Shown here: positions 11,770 through 27,741 of the stretch, piece by piece | Position numbering within the stretch: position 1 is the stretch's first letter | Layout of the letters: each line of letters begins with the position of its first letter | Assembly (NCBI RefSeq): GCF_008831285.2 | Contig: NC_045141.1 | Location: 23,032,742 to 23,096,741 of the forward strand | DNA: 64,000 nt | Direction of reading: 5' to 3' | Origin: Nymphaea colorata | Lineage: Eukaryota > Streptophyta > Magnoliopsida > Nymphaeales > Nymphaeaceae | Made by a program: the position numbers and the translations under genes | Notes under the pieces: generated by a model | Told to the model about the DNA's origin: nothing | Databases searched by the model: none | The model's input: only the letters and a program-made list of their open reading frames with translations

Positions 11770-12570
11770 ACAGGTCTGGATTGTAGTAAAACGGGGTTGA
11801 GTTATCCTGCCCTGCCAAGTTCAAGGGCAACTCATAAGGGCACTTTCGTTCTAGAAAAAGTTGCTTTCATCACCTTCTTCATTTTATTCTTGTATGGGGC
11901 AACTTCAATCTTTTATGGTAAAGGGCATTTTAGCTATTTTATCATAAGGTCTTTTCTCATGGAAGAAATGACATGGTGACGCCTGGGATCCTCAGCTGGA
12001 TACGCCTTCCATCACGAGACGATAAAGATGACAAACCTTCACAGAACGCCATGCATGTCTCCTCCTAAGATGTCCTCATCTTCATCAAGTTCTAAAAATC
12101 CTACTCTTTCTAGGTTGTCATCTTCATGAAGTTTTTAAAATCTTGCGCTCTCTCTCTCTCCTTCTAGCACTCTCTCTCTTTCTCTTTTTCTAGCACTGAT
12201 CATCACACTCAAGCTCCAATGCAGCCCCGAATCTCAAAGGTGAGAAGAGACAAAGGAAAGAAAGTTTCAGCCCCTCAGACTCCCTTGTACATGTGACCCA
12301 AACAGCTAGCCAAGGAGAGAGTGAGACAGAGAGAGACCTCTACACGAAGACAACCCAAATGACATTAGCAAAATTCAGGCCAGTGGGCGAGGAATTTCTG
12401 TAACCTAGTTATTTGATAAATTCGTTTTATTAGTATGCAAGAATAATATTAGGATGTTCTATTAGACAGAAACGAAGGTAACATGCGTCAAGCATCTAAT
12501 TAGCAGCAAATTAGTCAATATTGTTAAAGCATGTCCTTTCACATCTTATCTCCAGGTGCTACTGACGCAC
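11770..12570. repeat. Dispersed block A, copy 2
   Basis: A direct repeat of 13935-14740 at an offset of about 2.16 kb. It starts at 'gattgtagtaaaacggggtt' and ends at 'cttatctccaggtgctactg'. Its interior has CT-rich microsatellite-like runs and an 'atcctcagctggatacg' segment. No protein is recognised. Confidence 0.8.
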
Positions 12571-13114
12571 ATGCTTAATCAAGAAATAGTTTAATGTGAT
12601 TTCAGAAATGCCTATTGCTCATACTATTGAAAAAAAAAATTAAAAACTGATAAATAAGGAGTTTAATGTGGCTTGCATAATTCCTAGTCCATGGAGGGCC
12701 TTCATCGACCGACCAGCTTGGAGTTGATAGTTGGAGATATCAATAGATCAAATTTGAATGAGATCTATATTTCACAGCTAAAAGCACTGGAGGTTTGCCG
12801 AAATCGAACCTGGTTCAGTAAAGTGGAGAAATCTTGGATCCCAAACCCAACTCATTCTACTGTTTAGATTACTATATCTCATCATGGCAATTAGGCACTC
12901 AACATCTGACCTTTAATTTGAAGTGTGAGTTTAGGTTCCAACATGGTGTTGATGGCGTATTTGGGAGACAATCAAAACTAGGTTTGTAGAAAAACTAATT
13001 GAATAGCCTAAACCCTGAGGACATGTTTTGATCTTGTGACCCAGACAAAACGAGCTAGGTTTCGACGGTTGGAGAATTAGGTTTTCATGAAATGGTATTT
13101 TCAGGGATATCATA
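12571..13114. other. Spacer with no recognised gene
   Basis: I recognise nothing here beyond AT-rich non-coding DNA. Confidence 0.4.
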
Positions 13115-13500
13115 GATTACTTCGAGCTCGTAATTAGGCTTATTCCCGAGCTGATTCAAGCTCAAGCTGGGCTTGGCTCGACACATAAAACCTCAAGCTT
13201 AAGCTTGGTTTGAACTTGAGTTAAGATCCACATAATAGGTTTGAGCTCGACTCTTATAACTTGATAGACTCGTGCCTTTTAAATTCTAAATGTTAGCTTT
13301 AATTTGGTTAGACACATTGAGCTCTTTGGAAACTTGCTTAAATGAGCTTGATAAAGCTCGTTGACTGGTTGACACATTGAACAAACTCAGTTTTGAATCT
13401 TCTAAGAGGTGAAACTCGAGACAAATGAATTGAGTTCACGAACTAGAACTCAGCTTGATTAAATGAACAAGCTGAGCTCAAATTTCTCGGGCTCATTCCA
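13115..13500. mobile_element. GAGCTC-rich element candidate
   Basis: A dense series of 'gagctcg', 'caagctc' and 'gagctt' words begins near 'attcccgagctgattc' and ends near 'tctcgggctcattcc', giving loosely inverted ends. This resembles internal parts of plant hAT-like non-autonomous elements. I see no clear target-site duplication. Confidence 0.3.
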
Positions 13501-13934
13501 CAGACTTACTCATTTGTCATTGGGATCCGGTTTGGGTGAAAAGATGAAACCATAAAAAGGTTCCCCGGAACAGTGAACTGACCAAACCTTGCAAATTCAT
13601 GTGCAGTAGAAGACGGATCATTTCGTGTCGCCGGAATAGAGAACTGATCAAATCTTCCGGAAGAGTACCTCTTTCGTTATACCTTCAAACATTGAGTAAA
13701 AGACTCCTTTTTCCATCTGCAGAACCCTCGCCTTCTTTGTTTCTATGTTGAAATTTTTTCTGGTATCTGTCATCAATGTAAAGCAACCACTTGGTTTTAT
13801 ATGGAAATTGAGTACATTGATAATGGCGATCGCAAAAGAATCGCAATTGTAAGTTGTGAGTTACAACTCATTACCAAAATAAGCCATTTTTGGTTTATAA
13901 GAGTCGTTTGGTTCGCTTGGAGTGAATGGTCCGA

Positions 13935-14740
13935 AGGTTTGGATTGTAGTAAAACGGGGTTGAGTTATCCGGCCCTGCAAAGTTCGGCCAGCTCATAAGA
14001 GCACTTTCGTTCTTCAAAAAATTGCTTTTATTACCTTGTTCGTTTTAATCTTATATGGGGCAGCTTCAACCTTTTAACTCAAGGGTATTGAAGTTATTTT
14101 ATCATAAGGTCTTTTCTCATGGAAAAAATGATATGGTGGCGCCTGGGATCCTCAGCTGGATACGCATTCATTCACGAGACGATAAAGATGACAAACCTTC
14201 ACAGTACGGCGCCATATGCATGTGTCCTCCTAACTTGTCCTCATCTTCATCAAGTTTTATAAAAATCCCACTCTTCCTAAGTTGTCATCTTCATGAAGTT
14301 TTACAAATCTTTTTATTTCTCTCTTTCTTTCTTTCTTTCCTTCTTTCTTCCTTTCCTTCTAGCATGATCCTCACACTCAAGTTTCGAGGCAGCCTTGAAT
14401 CCCAAAGGTAAGAGACAAACAAATGAAGTTTCGGTCCCTTGGGCTCCTTTGTACATGTGAGTCAAGCAACTATTCAAGGAGAGAGAGAGAGAGAGAGAGA
14501 TCTACACAAAGACAACCCCAGTGACATTAGCAAAATTCAGGCCAGTGGCAAGGAATTTCTGTCTCCTAATTAGTTGATAAATTGTTTTTATTAGTATGTA
14601 AGAATAATATTAGGATGTTCTATTAGGTAGAAATGAAGGTGACATAAGGAGGACGTCAAGCATCTAATTAGTAGCAGATTAACCAATATTGTCAAAGCAT
14701 GTCTTTTCACATCTTATCTCCAGATGCTACTGACGCGACA
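13935..14740. repeat. Dispersed block A, copy 3
   Basis: Direct repeat of 11770-12570 with small indels. A longer GA run at about 14480-14500 is the main difference. Confidence 0.8.
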
Positions 14741-15235
14741 TGTATAATTTGGCTTCGTCTTAAGAGTGTAGAAACGCTCTACTAATAGGGTGGTGAAGTT
14801 TGATGTAGTAGTAATTTTATTATGAATTTCCAAATATAACATTGTTCTGTTGTATAACACTTTGTGACGTTCTTGGGATTCATGAAAATAAACTCTCATT
14901 TTGATGTAATGATCCTAAGAAGAGAAGTGTACCAACATCTAGACCATGTTTTAGTGGTGGGGTTGTTTTTAGATAACCACGATATTCAAAAACTTCTATT
15001 GAGTAAAACCATGATAGGATGATCTCACACACACAAAAGCAAAATACTTTGGGTGAACATGCAGAGTATCTCATCAAGAAAACTGAAGCTTTCACTCAAC
15101 CCCTTGTTCCTATAAAGTACAAAACTTGCATTTAGTGCCTTGACACAAAAGCAAAACATTCATTCAAAAATCATTCCCATTAGATAAATCTATGAGAACA
15201 AGCTATGGGAGAGCTCCAAACTTTCCCTTCAAACG
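14741..15235. other. Spacer with no recognised gene
   Basis: Nothing recognisable. Short minus-strand frames at 14714-15095 lack any family feature. Confidence 0.4.
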
Positions 15236-15550
15236 CTAACATAGTGTCTTGGTGGCTTATAAGAGGTCCTGCAGACATCAATAGTTTGTTCGAATTGATT
15301 ATGCACCATCCTCTAGCTCTTCCCGCGCAAATGTTTCCCTTGATGTAATGGGAAATATTCTGATGCTACACCTTGAACTCTCAAAACCCTTTGAGCTTTC
15401 CCTCGCAAGAGAGGAAGACCACAAACTTCCACTGAATGCCATGTTTCTTCCTTACCTTATCCTCTTGATGAAACTTTAACTAAGGAAAAAAACTTTGGTC
15501 TGCACAAGTTTATTTCCAGACGAAAGAAATTAGTCGAGAGTAGAGCGTTA
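15236..15550. repeat. Dispersed block B, copy 3
   Basis: Matches 10875-11240 with several small deletions and ends at 'cagacgaaagaaattagt'. Confidence 0.65.
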
Positions 15551-15639
15551 AATGCCAATCAACATTTCTGCCTCCTCTTCTACTAACAATTTCTGGACTC
15601 TACACGACTGACCCAAAATGAGTACTCTCTCTCTCTCTC

Positions 15640-15830
15640 TTAACTCCCTCTCTCTTGTAAATAACTTGATTTTTGTTGAGTGGTACCATTTGAGCAAGTA
15701 AAAGTTTCATAACACATTGTTGGGATAACTCCAATAACAATGCTTTGTTTAATGAAGAGAGACAGATTTTTTCGACGTCTAATAAGCAGAGAGATAGACT
15801 CAATTGTTTTAGTTGTTCTAATAACGAATT
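15640..15830. repeat. Block D, copy 1
   Basis: Matches 20060-20260 through 'ttgagtggtaccatttgagc', 'cattgttgggataactccaa' and 'gacgtctaataag'. Together with 16150-17480 it outlines the left part of the segment duplicated into 20060-22549. Confidence 0.6.
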
Positions 15831-16149
15831 TTCATGATAGACTTATTCGAAATTTTACATATGTGCTGGATATTCATCATTCAAAACCTGCAATGCCCCT
15901 AACAACGGAAAAGGGGTATAATCTTCCAGGTTGGGTGGGGCCCACTCTCCTCCTGTTCGTGGAAAAAAGGACAATAAATCGTGATAACGAACGTACGTGG
16001 CACTCTCTACGCTCAGCGTGCTTTACCTGGGGACCACTCTAATTGCTATGGTGCCAAAAAGCGACGCGTGACCCGTTTACATTCAGCAGAGTTCGGTGTG
16101 GGGACCACTCCCGTTGCCCTGTGGGTCGCGTCCATTTTATTTATTTGTA

Positions 16150-16450
16150 AATATTTGTGCATTATGGTCTCAAGCTTTCTCCGTTCAGCAAGAGCAAGGC
16201 ACGAACAAATCTTGCCTGTTTTCCGGAGGACATTTTGCATTATTTCAATTTTATAAGAGTATGCGGTTGCCATCTTATGGAGATGGGCCAGACGGCAGTG
16301 AGCATTTAGTTGCAGGTAACCTTTCCCATCTCAGGGTTGGGATCTGCTTAAGAATCTTCAACTTGACAATCTTCATATTCACTTGGAGTTGCCCCAATTT
16401 CTTAGTTTCTTTTAACATTGGCGCAAAACTTTCGATTGGGGTGAAGGCGT

Positions 16451-16489
<39 letters not shown>

Positions 16490-16500
16490 ATCCGATCCAA
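16150..16500. repeat. Block C, copy paired with 21070-21450
   Basis: Long match with 21070-21450 ('aaatatttgtgcattatg', 'cctgttttccgga', 'ttgccatcttatgga', 'ttagttgcagg'). It lies just downstream of the 16879 gene, as the other copy lies downstream of the 21954 relic. It contains a (TA)n run at 16457-16484. Confidence 0.75.
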
Positions 16501-16806
16501 GTTAATATAAATGCAGAAGTCTGCAGAGAAAGGGGAGAATATCCATCAAAAATATACATGACAGAATTTAAGTGTCTTCATGTGAACCAAAAACTACACC
16601 AGCACTGGACGAAACAAGTTGTACTTGTGATGCTGCCACTGATGAGGAAGAATGGTTTAAACAGTGATGGACTAATTACCCAACCGATTACTCTTGGAAA
16701 ACTTGTATTCTAAACATTGGAACAACTTTCTTCTTCAGATCATAAAGAAAAGATCCCAAAAAGTCCAAGAGTCGATGGGAGCAAGCAGATAGATTGAGAA
16801 AAGCGC

Positions 16807-16818
16807 CTTTATTTATTA
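16807..16818 (-). terminator. Poly(A) signal region of chitinase 3
   Basis: Minus-strand AATAAATAAAGG lies about 65 bp past the stop, in the 3' module shared with chitinases 1 and 2. Confidence 0.6.
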
Positions 16819-16878
16819 TTTGCTTATACAGCTAAAAGAAGCACTTTCTCTAGAGCGCGAAGGACCTAGCCCTTCACG

Positions 16879-18840
<1,962 letters not shown>

Positions 18841-18844
18841 CTTC

Positions 18845-19125
18845 CAGAGACAAAAATTCAGTTTAAATGATTTTATAAAGTTCTAAAAACTTTGAGGAAA
18901 CTTCCTCCTTGTATTTAATTACCCAAGTCACTACTCTCGAAAAATCATCAGTAAGAGTCATAGAAGTTGGTCCCTACAGATCCAAATGGTTGAAATCAAA
19001 TTTTTGCAGTGATCCAGTTTCAAACATAGAAATGGTGAATGAGTAAGTTTCGCATATCAACAGATTTCACGGTCATGGTTAGCAATGCAAATATAAACTT
19101 GTAATTTCCTAAGTTCTACCAGGTT
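18845..19125 (-). mobile_element. Ty1/copia integrase fossil fragment
   Basis: The minus-strand translation resembles the copia integrase core (Asp-Leu-x-Gly-Pro, then Asp-Asp-Phe-Ser-Arg). It is a short, broken, old fragment with no LTRs nearby. A second copy lies at 23090-23235, in the matching position of the 21954 duplicate. Confidence 0.5.
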
Positions 19126-19314
19126 GACAAACGGCCGATTATACGGAGCGATATTCGACACACTGGCATTGAGAGAAATAAAGCAAGTTCACGACTGACC
19201 AAGAAATATTCCATGTTTCCCATTCTCCTTTCAAGTAATTCCTTTTTAACTTGGCACCTCCATTTACCTTTCTTCCCAAAAATAATGATAGACGCAAAAG
19301 CTGAAATCGAGTAA

Positions 19315-19535
19315 ATATAAAGTACGTTGTTTTCACATGTGTTTTTACAAGGGGAAGGTCTAAACTGGTGAAATAATGAAGAACATGGAGGGAACGGAAA
19401 AACGTGGTGGCGACCGATGATATTTTTTCTAAATCTACTAATAAAAGATTGCTGAATATAAAGTACGTTGTTTTCACATGTGTTTTTACGCTTGTTTTCA
19501 CGTGTATAAAGTATGTTGTTTTTCACATGTGTTCC
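19315..19535. repeat. Short direct repeats (gttgttttcacatgtgttt)
   Basis: A unit of about 35 bp ending 'ttttcacatgtgtttttac' occurs at about 19315 and 19456, with a shorter one near 19505. A related stretch is at 28385-28445, downstream of the gene at 29104. Confidence 0.6.
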
Positions 19536-19604
19536 ATAAAAATGTATTTCATTAACACAATGTTCTTATCAAACGCTTTCCAATATTATGATGTACATAG
19601 AATG

Positions 19605-19829
19605 CCGGCCGCCACGCGATGTCATAGGAACTAGAGTCGAACGTCTCCGGGTAGTCGTACTGCGGCGCTGTCGCATGAAAATGGGATTCTCCGTCGTGCT
19701 TTACGCCTTCAGGTACTCCGCCAGTCCCTCGTAAAACTTCGGGGGCCCGCCGTCGACGATGACTTCGACGCCGTCCAACACAGTGTCTCCAGGGCGAGAA
19801 GTCGAGTTGCCCGCGAGGAAGTAGCTCAG
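19605..19829 (-). pseudogene. Truncated class III chitinase-like relic
   Basis: Only the middle of the protein remains, matching residues of about 135-215 of the 29104-30039 gene. It runs from FLAGNSTSRP through DGVEVIVDGG to YDYPETFDSSSYDIAW. A frameshift near 19700 separates the two halves. The altered motif (DGVEVIVD in place of DGIDFDxE) is the one found only in the 29104 gene, so the motif was already changed when the copy was made. Both the N-terminal third and the C-terminal third are gone. The downstream stretch 19500-19580 matches 28385-28445 past the 29104 gene. Confidence 0.85.
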
Positions 19830-20059
19830 AGGGACACAATTTCTTGGAGTGTAGGCAGTGGTTATGACAAATTCGATAGAAAAGAAGGAATGGCCTCGGA
19901 TTTCCTGGAAGAATTCGTCGCATCTTCTGAGGATGAAACAAAAATCCCATCCCATTTGAAGTAGACTGACTACGTATGAGATGCATTGTGAGTACGTATT
20001 CGGCCTGTACCCACCAGAGAAGTGTGCTTGAAATAGAAGAATTTCTCCTCTTCGAAACT

Positions 20060-20260
20060 TGAATTGCATTGCATTGAGTGGCACCATTTAAGCATGTTAA
20101 AGTCCATTAACGTAAGGGTGCAAGAATATGAGTAGGATTGACTGGAAGATGGAACCCGCGAGTCGCAACGCATTGTCGGGATTACTCCAATAGCAAATGT
20201 TTTGTGTTGAATGAAAGGAGAAATAATTTGTTGAACATCTAATAAGGGGACAGATGATAG
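20060..20260. repeat. Block D, copy 2
   Basis: Counterpart of 15640-15830. Confidence 0.6.
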
Positions 20261-20440
20261 AATGGGCATCGGGCCGGGCCGGCTGGCCCGGTAAAGGCCG
20301 GCCCGGGCGCGGCCCGATCCGGCCCGATAGCCCGGGTCTCGGTCCGGGCACGGCTCGTTTAAAATTTAAAAACGTTTTTTAATCATAAAATAATGTTTTT
20401 AAATATAAAATATATTTATTAATAATAAATATATATTATT

Positions 20441-20529
<89 letters not shown>

Positions 20530-20805
20530 CAGCATGGCTACTAAACTTTTTGTATGCTATTAATGGCACTCTTAAAAACACTTGATGCATCGATTTGTGT
20601 TTTTGAAGTATTAAAAAATAAAATGTTAAGAGTTTTAAATAAAAGTATACACCTAACTGGCTACTTGACAAGTATGAAGTTGATAGTTGACTTGACCTTA
20701 TAACTAGGAGGACCAAGCTTGTGCTGCCACTAAAGTCTTTGGGTCAGCCCGAGCCCAAACTTTGTCGAGCCTTGGGCTCACCCGATTACCAGTGTTACCT
20801 GTGGT
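20260..20805. mobile_element. GC-rich-ended hAT-like element candidate with (TA)n
   Basis: The left end is a 'gggccgggccggctggcccg' type stretch (20270-20350). The right end has 'cagcccgagcccaaac' and 'gagccttgggctcaccc' (20745-20785). The interior is AT-rich and holds a (TA)n run at about 20453-20526. Such ends flank the better-defined element at 32926-33245. I find no clean target-site duplication. Confidence 0.35.
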
Positions 20806-21069
20806 TCGTGGTCAGGCGCATTTGAATTACAATCCGTCCAGGCTAGCTTAAATTCGCACATTGTGACGCTGGACCAGAAAACGGGGAGGGCGACCCTCCA
20901 CCTGCCGATTCTTCCATGTGCCCATGCATTACTTTCATTTAATTTTACACTGAGAATATATTCGTCACATCCTTCTTTAGTTTGGTAATGGTCCTTTAAG
21001 TCTTCTTAATTTTTCCCGCAAGAGAATGCAACAATAATGTAAATATTACAGCAAGCTTATTTTATTTAA

Positions 21070-21450
21070 TTTTAAATATTTGTGCATTATGATCTCCTGC
21101 TTTCTCGATCCAGCAGGAGCAAGGCGCGAATAAAGGCCCGTTTTCCGGAAGACAATTTGCAGTATTTCAATTTTTATGAGATTGCCATCTTATGGATACG
21201 ACAGTGACCAATTAGTTGCAGGAAGCCTTTCTTATCGTAAAGTTGGGATCTGATTAAGAGTCTTCCACTTGACACTCTTCTTATTCACTTGGGAGTTTTT
21301 TTTAATTTCTTTAGTTCCTTTTACTTTGGATTGCGGTAAAGGCGTAGGGATATAAACATGGCTCTGATTTGGAGTGAGGATTCTGTTAATATGTATCTGT
21401 TGTATGGGATCTTACCGGTCCCAGTTAATCTAAATTCTGAAGTTTGTATA
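21070..21450. repeat. Block C, second long copy
   Basis: Counterpart of 16150-16500, placed downstream of the chitinase relic at 21954. Confidence 0.75.
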
Positions 21451-21953
21451 GAAAGGGGAGGATCACCAAAAGAAATATATATGACAAAAATTTAAGTGTC
21501 TTCATGTGAACCACAAACTGCACCAGCACTCGACGAACCAAGTTGTACTAGTGAGGCTGCCACTGGTGAGGAAGAATGGTCTATGGTCATCGACAAATTA
21601 CCCCACCAGCTTACATTTGCAAAACTTATTTTCTACACATTGGAACAACTTTACATTTCTATTTCCGAAGTCCCTATACTATTAGATTCTGATATTTGCG
21701 TTTGTCGTTGTATACAAAAGCACCAGAAACTTAAGCATGCATAAATGGAGCCTTTTCTCTTCAGATGAACAAGAAAAGAATTCCTACAGCAGTCCAAGGA
21801 AGCAAACAAATAAATGAGAAATGCACCTTTGTTTATCATTTGCTTATGCAGCTAAAAGAAGCACTTTCTCTAGAGCGCGCCAGATCTAGACTTTAGATGA
21901 TAATATTAGATTTTAGCACTTGCCCCGACTGGTGAGAGGGCAGTTTCCGGCAC

Positions 21954-23089
<1,136 letters not shown>

Positions 23090-23240
23090 GACAAAACTTG
23101 AAAACATATTCAGTTTAAATGATCTTATAAAGTTATAAAAATTTTGAGAAAGCTTCCTACTTTGATTTAATTATAACAAATATCCAATTCATTCTTGAAA
23201 AATCATTAGTAAGAGTCATGGAAGTTGGTGGTGGGTTTCG
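23090..23240 (-). mobile_element. Ty1/copia integrase fossil, second copy
   Basis: Shares 'attcagtttaaatgat', 'aaaaatcattagtaagagtc' and 'gaagttggt' with 18845-18975. Broken and old. Its presence in both copies indicates that the insertion predates the segmental duplication. Confidence 0.5.
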
Positions 23241-23277
23241 ATTATGGATATTGTTTCTATATCCACTAATCAAACAT

Positions 23278-23845
23278 TGAGGATGGATTGGACACGAATA
23301 TACTAAACTTAATTCAACAACAAACTATAACCCAAATGGATCATGAGATAAGCAACAAATCAACGACCAAGCAATCCAAACAAACTAATCACAATCACAA
23401 ACTGCACGAGAAATTTTTACGTAGAAAAACCCCTCAAAACAATGAGAGTAAAAAACCACGGGGTATTACGACCCAAACTCAATCAACTATAATCAATGAT
23501 ACAAGTTATCCCACGATGGGCTACACAAAGCCAACCCTCAAACAATAGTATCTCATCAAAACAATATGAGATAAACAAGGAGAATATCACCGATGGAATG
23601 CGAAAATCGTGGATTGGGAGGAGATGCGTCTGGCTTCCTCCTCGATATCAAAATCTTGCTCAGGCCAAGTGTTTCCAGCCTTCTCTTCATTGTCTTCCTC
23701 TTTTCCTTCTCTCCTCTTGCTGTGCAGCCACACACAAGATCTCCCCTTTCTTTTCCCTCTTTCTTTTCCCCCAAAGAAGAAAACTTTTTCCTCCGCCCGT
23801 CACTTAAGTGACAGGCCGGATCGGGATGCTGGACCCGACCCAACA
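23278..23845 (-). repeat. Copia 3' LTR
   Basis: A 568-bp direct repeat of 27742-28367, bounded by the polypurine tract on its inner side. Confidence 0.9.
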
Positions 23846-26800
23846 AACTCCCCCTCCAGCCTCAAGAGAGGAAACATACCTGCAAAATGAACAAAATTAA
23901 TATACTGCCTTAAAGACAGTCATCCCAACTAAGTCTCTGCACATGTCATGTTTCTCTTTAGGTAGAGACTTCGTCATCATATCTGCATGACTATTATCTG
24001 TATGGATTTTATCAAGAACAAGCTGCTTCAACTCTAGAACATCACATATCCAATGATACCTCACGTCTATGTGCTTTGACCTTGCATGAAAAGTAGAATT
24101 CTTTCCAAGGTTAATAGTACTCTGACTGTCACAGTAAAGCACATACTCGCCTTGACTGAATTGAAGTTCCTGTATGAACATTTTCATCCATAGTAACTCC
24201 TTGCTCGCCTCTGTAACTGCAATAAACTCTGTTTCAGTAGTAGATAATGCTACACATTTTTGAAGTTTAGATTGCCAAGAAACTGCACCACCTGCATATG
24301 TCAATAAATATCCAGATATAGATCTTCTCCCATCAATGTCTCCTGTTATGTCTGAATCTGTATAGCCAACAAGAATAGATTTTTCTGCTTCAAAACAAAG
24401 TGAAAAACTGCTAGTCCCACAAAGATATCTGAAAATCCATTTAACTGCTTCCCATTGTTTCTTTTCTGTATTTGAGACAAACCAACTAACAACTTTAACT
24501 TAATGAGCAATATCAGGTCTAGTAGATACCATAGCATACATTAGATTACATGTGGCTGAGGCATAGCAAATCTTCTCTATATCTTCCTTTTCTGAATCTG
24601 TCCTTGGACTCTGCTTGGTGTTCAACTTGAAATGCGCTGCAAGAGGGGTGCTAATAGGCTTTGCCTTGTCCATGTGAAATCTTTGAAGTACCTTCTCAAT
24701 GTACTTCTCTTGAGATAGCCATAGCTTTTTCGACTTCCTATCTCGCGTGATCTTCATACCCAAAATCTGACTAGCAGGTCTCAAGTCCTTCATAGCAAAA
24801 GACTTGTTTAACTTCTTTTTCAAACATGAAATTATCGATATATTGTTGCCAACAATAAGCATGTGATCAACATAAATCAACAAAATGACAAAATCATCAC
24901 CTGAGAATTTCTTCACAGAGACGCAGTGATCTGAGGTAGTCTTAGTGTAAACATACTCCCCCATAAATGACTCAAACTTCTTGTACCACTGCCTAAGTGT
25001 CTGCTTCAGACCATACAAGCTTTTTTTTAATCTGCAAACATGGTTTTCTTTACCTTTCACAAGAAAACCTTCGGGCTGCATCATGTACATTTCCTCATCT
25101 AGATCACAATGAAGAAAAGTTGTCTTCACATCCATCTGCTCGATCTTCAAATCAAGACTGGCTGCCAAACTAAGAACAACTCTGATAGACGACATCTTGA
25201 CCACCGGTGAAAATATCTCGTCAAAGTCAACTCCTTTCCTCTGATTGAACCCCTTCACAACGAACCTAGCTTTGTATCTTAGGTTTAGAGAGCTTTCATC
25301 ATGCTTCACTCTAAAAATCCATTTGTTTCTCAATGCCCTCTTGCTTGGGAGCAACTCCGCAAGGACGTTGTCGTAAAGTGACTGTATCTCATCTTTCATA
25401 GCTTTCATCCACTTTTCCTTGTGCACATCATGCATAGTTTCTTCATAGCATTCAGGCTCACCACTATTAGTCAACAAAATAATATAGTCATGTGTGGGAT
25501 CTCTAGTTGAGGGACGCCACTCTCTCGTGGATCTCCGCTGCCGATCTACATCTGAAGAAGAACCCTCCAAATTATCATTGTCACCTTCGTCATCTGAATT
25601 AGGAATATATGGCATGTCTACTTATCCTTCTCTATCATGTATCTGCCCAATATCATCATCTTGCACTGCTGTTGGGGTATTATGCAAGGGGATATGCTCC
25701 ACATCAACTTGCTGATAGCTGCTATGAGAATAATCATTTATTGCTTTCTGAATATCTTCAATATTCTGATATTCAGCAACTACCACATCCCTGCTTCTGA
25801 CAAGTTTCTTCTCAACTGCAACATACAATATGTAACCAAATTCATCATGATCGTAACCCAAAAACACGCACTGCCTGTTTTTTTATTCCAACTTCGATCT
25901 CTCATCCTTTGGTATATGCACAAATGCCCCTGCATCAAAATACACGTAAGTGCTCATAGGATACATCCTTTACATACCAAACTCTGTTAGGAATAACACC
26001 ATCGAAAGGAACATGTGGAGAGAGGTTAATCACATAAGAAGTGGTATGTAAAGTTTCACACAAAAAAGAATCAGATAACTCAGCTTCAGATGGAGACATC
26101 TAACTCCCTCCATGAGTGTCTTGTTCATTCCTTCTGTCATGCCATTCAACCGAGGAGTCTTAGGTGGAGCCTTCTGGTGCCTGATGCCATGAGATCTACA
26201 ATAGTCATCAAATGGACCAATATACTCTCCCTCATTATCGCTGCGAACACACTTCAGCTTCTTTCCTAACTGTCTTTCAACCAGTGCATGAAAGTCCTTA
26301 AAAACACCAAAGACTTGTCTTTTCTCTTTGAAGAATAGACTCAAACTTTCCTGAAAAAATCATCAATAAATGTGACAAAATAAAATGCACCACCATGTGA
26401 ACTTACTTTCATAGGACCGCATACTTCTGTATGAACCAGCTCAAGTGCTTCTGACTTTCTGGAAGGTGAATGACTCTTGAAAGAGACTCACGTTTGCTTT
26501 CCTGCAAAACAATGACTGCATTTATCAAGTTTATCATTTTTTACATCTTGTAAACGATTCTTCTTGATCAAGAATTGCAGTCCCTTGTCACTCATATGTC
26601 CCAATCTTCTACGCCACAACTCAATAGATTTCTCATCCTTTGTCACATGTATCATGTCTCTGGAAATCGATGTCTGCATGGTATAAAGATTATTGCTGCA
26701 TTTCTTGCCTCGAGCAATAATCAAGGAACCTCTAGTAAGTTTCCACTGGCCATCACCAAAAGTGTTGTGATACCCTTCTTCATCGAGCCTTATGGAAAGT

Positions 26801-27741
26801 AACATGAAGAGCTGAACCACTATCAACAAGCTAACAAGTATCATCTCTGGCAACATTAACCATGTCAGCATCGCAAACGATGAACATTTCATGTTGTGCA
26901 GCAGCTGCAACGTTATCATCTTGGTCATTTTTCTTCTCCTGTTTCTTCCCAATTTTATTCTCCTTCTTCATCTGGAAGTAGTACTTCTTTATGTGTCATT
27001 TCTTTCTACAGTGGTGACATTCCAAATTTTTATATCTCGATTTGGACTTGCTTCTGTTTTTATCTCTGCCCCAGTCACTCTTGAATTTACTTATCCTCCT
27101 GCTCTCTATGAAAAAAGCCTCTGTTTGAGAAGAGCAGGCCTGAGATTTTCTCATCATCTCTTCATTGAGAATACTTGACTTAACAGTCTCCAAAGAAACA
27201 ACCCCATTAGCTGCAGAATTAGTAAGCGAGACTCTAAATGTCTTCCACAAATCAGGCAAAGTAGCAAACAATAATAATGTCAAAATCTCATCTTCAAATT
27301 TAACACCCATACTGGATAACTGACTGGTAATCTCTTGAAAATCATTTAAAAAATCTGACACGGAACTGTCCTCCTGAATCTCAAATTCATCAATCTTTTT
27401 AGAGGAAATAATTTACTACTTCCTATCTTGTAGGCATAAAGATTTTCTAATTTGACCCACAAACTACATGCATGATTTTCATCTTGGATATGGTTGTAAA
27501 CATTTTCATCCACAAATTGTCGAATGAAACCAAAAACTTGTTCGTGTTCAAATTCTCATTCCTAATCAGACTTAGAATTGTGTTTTTCTTTGTAAAAAAC
27601 TGGGAGGTGCATAGCCTTCACATATAAGAGATCTTTCATCTTATTTTTCCATAGACTATAATTAGTCTCATTTAGTCTAATCATACGGCTAGTACCAAAA
27701 TCATTTTTGTTATACACCATAACCTGACTCTGATACCACTT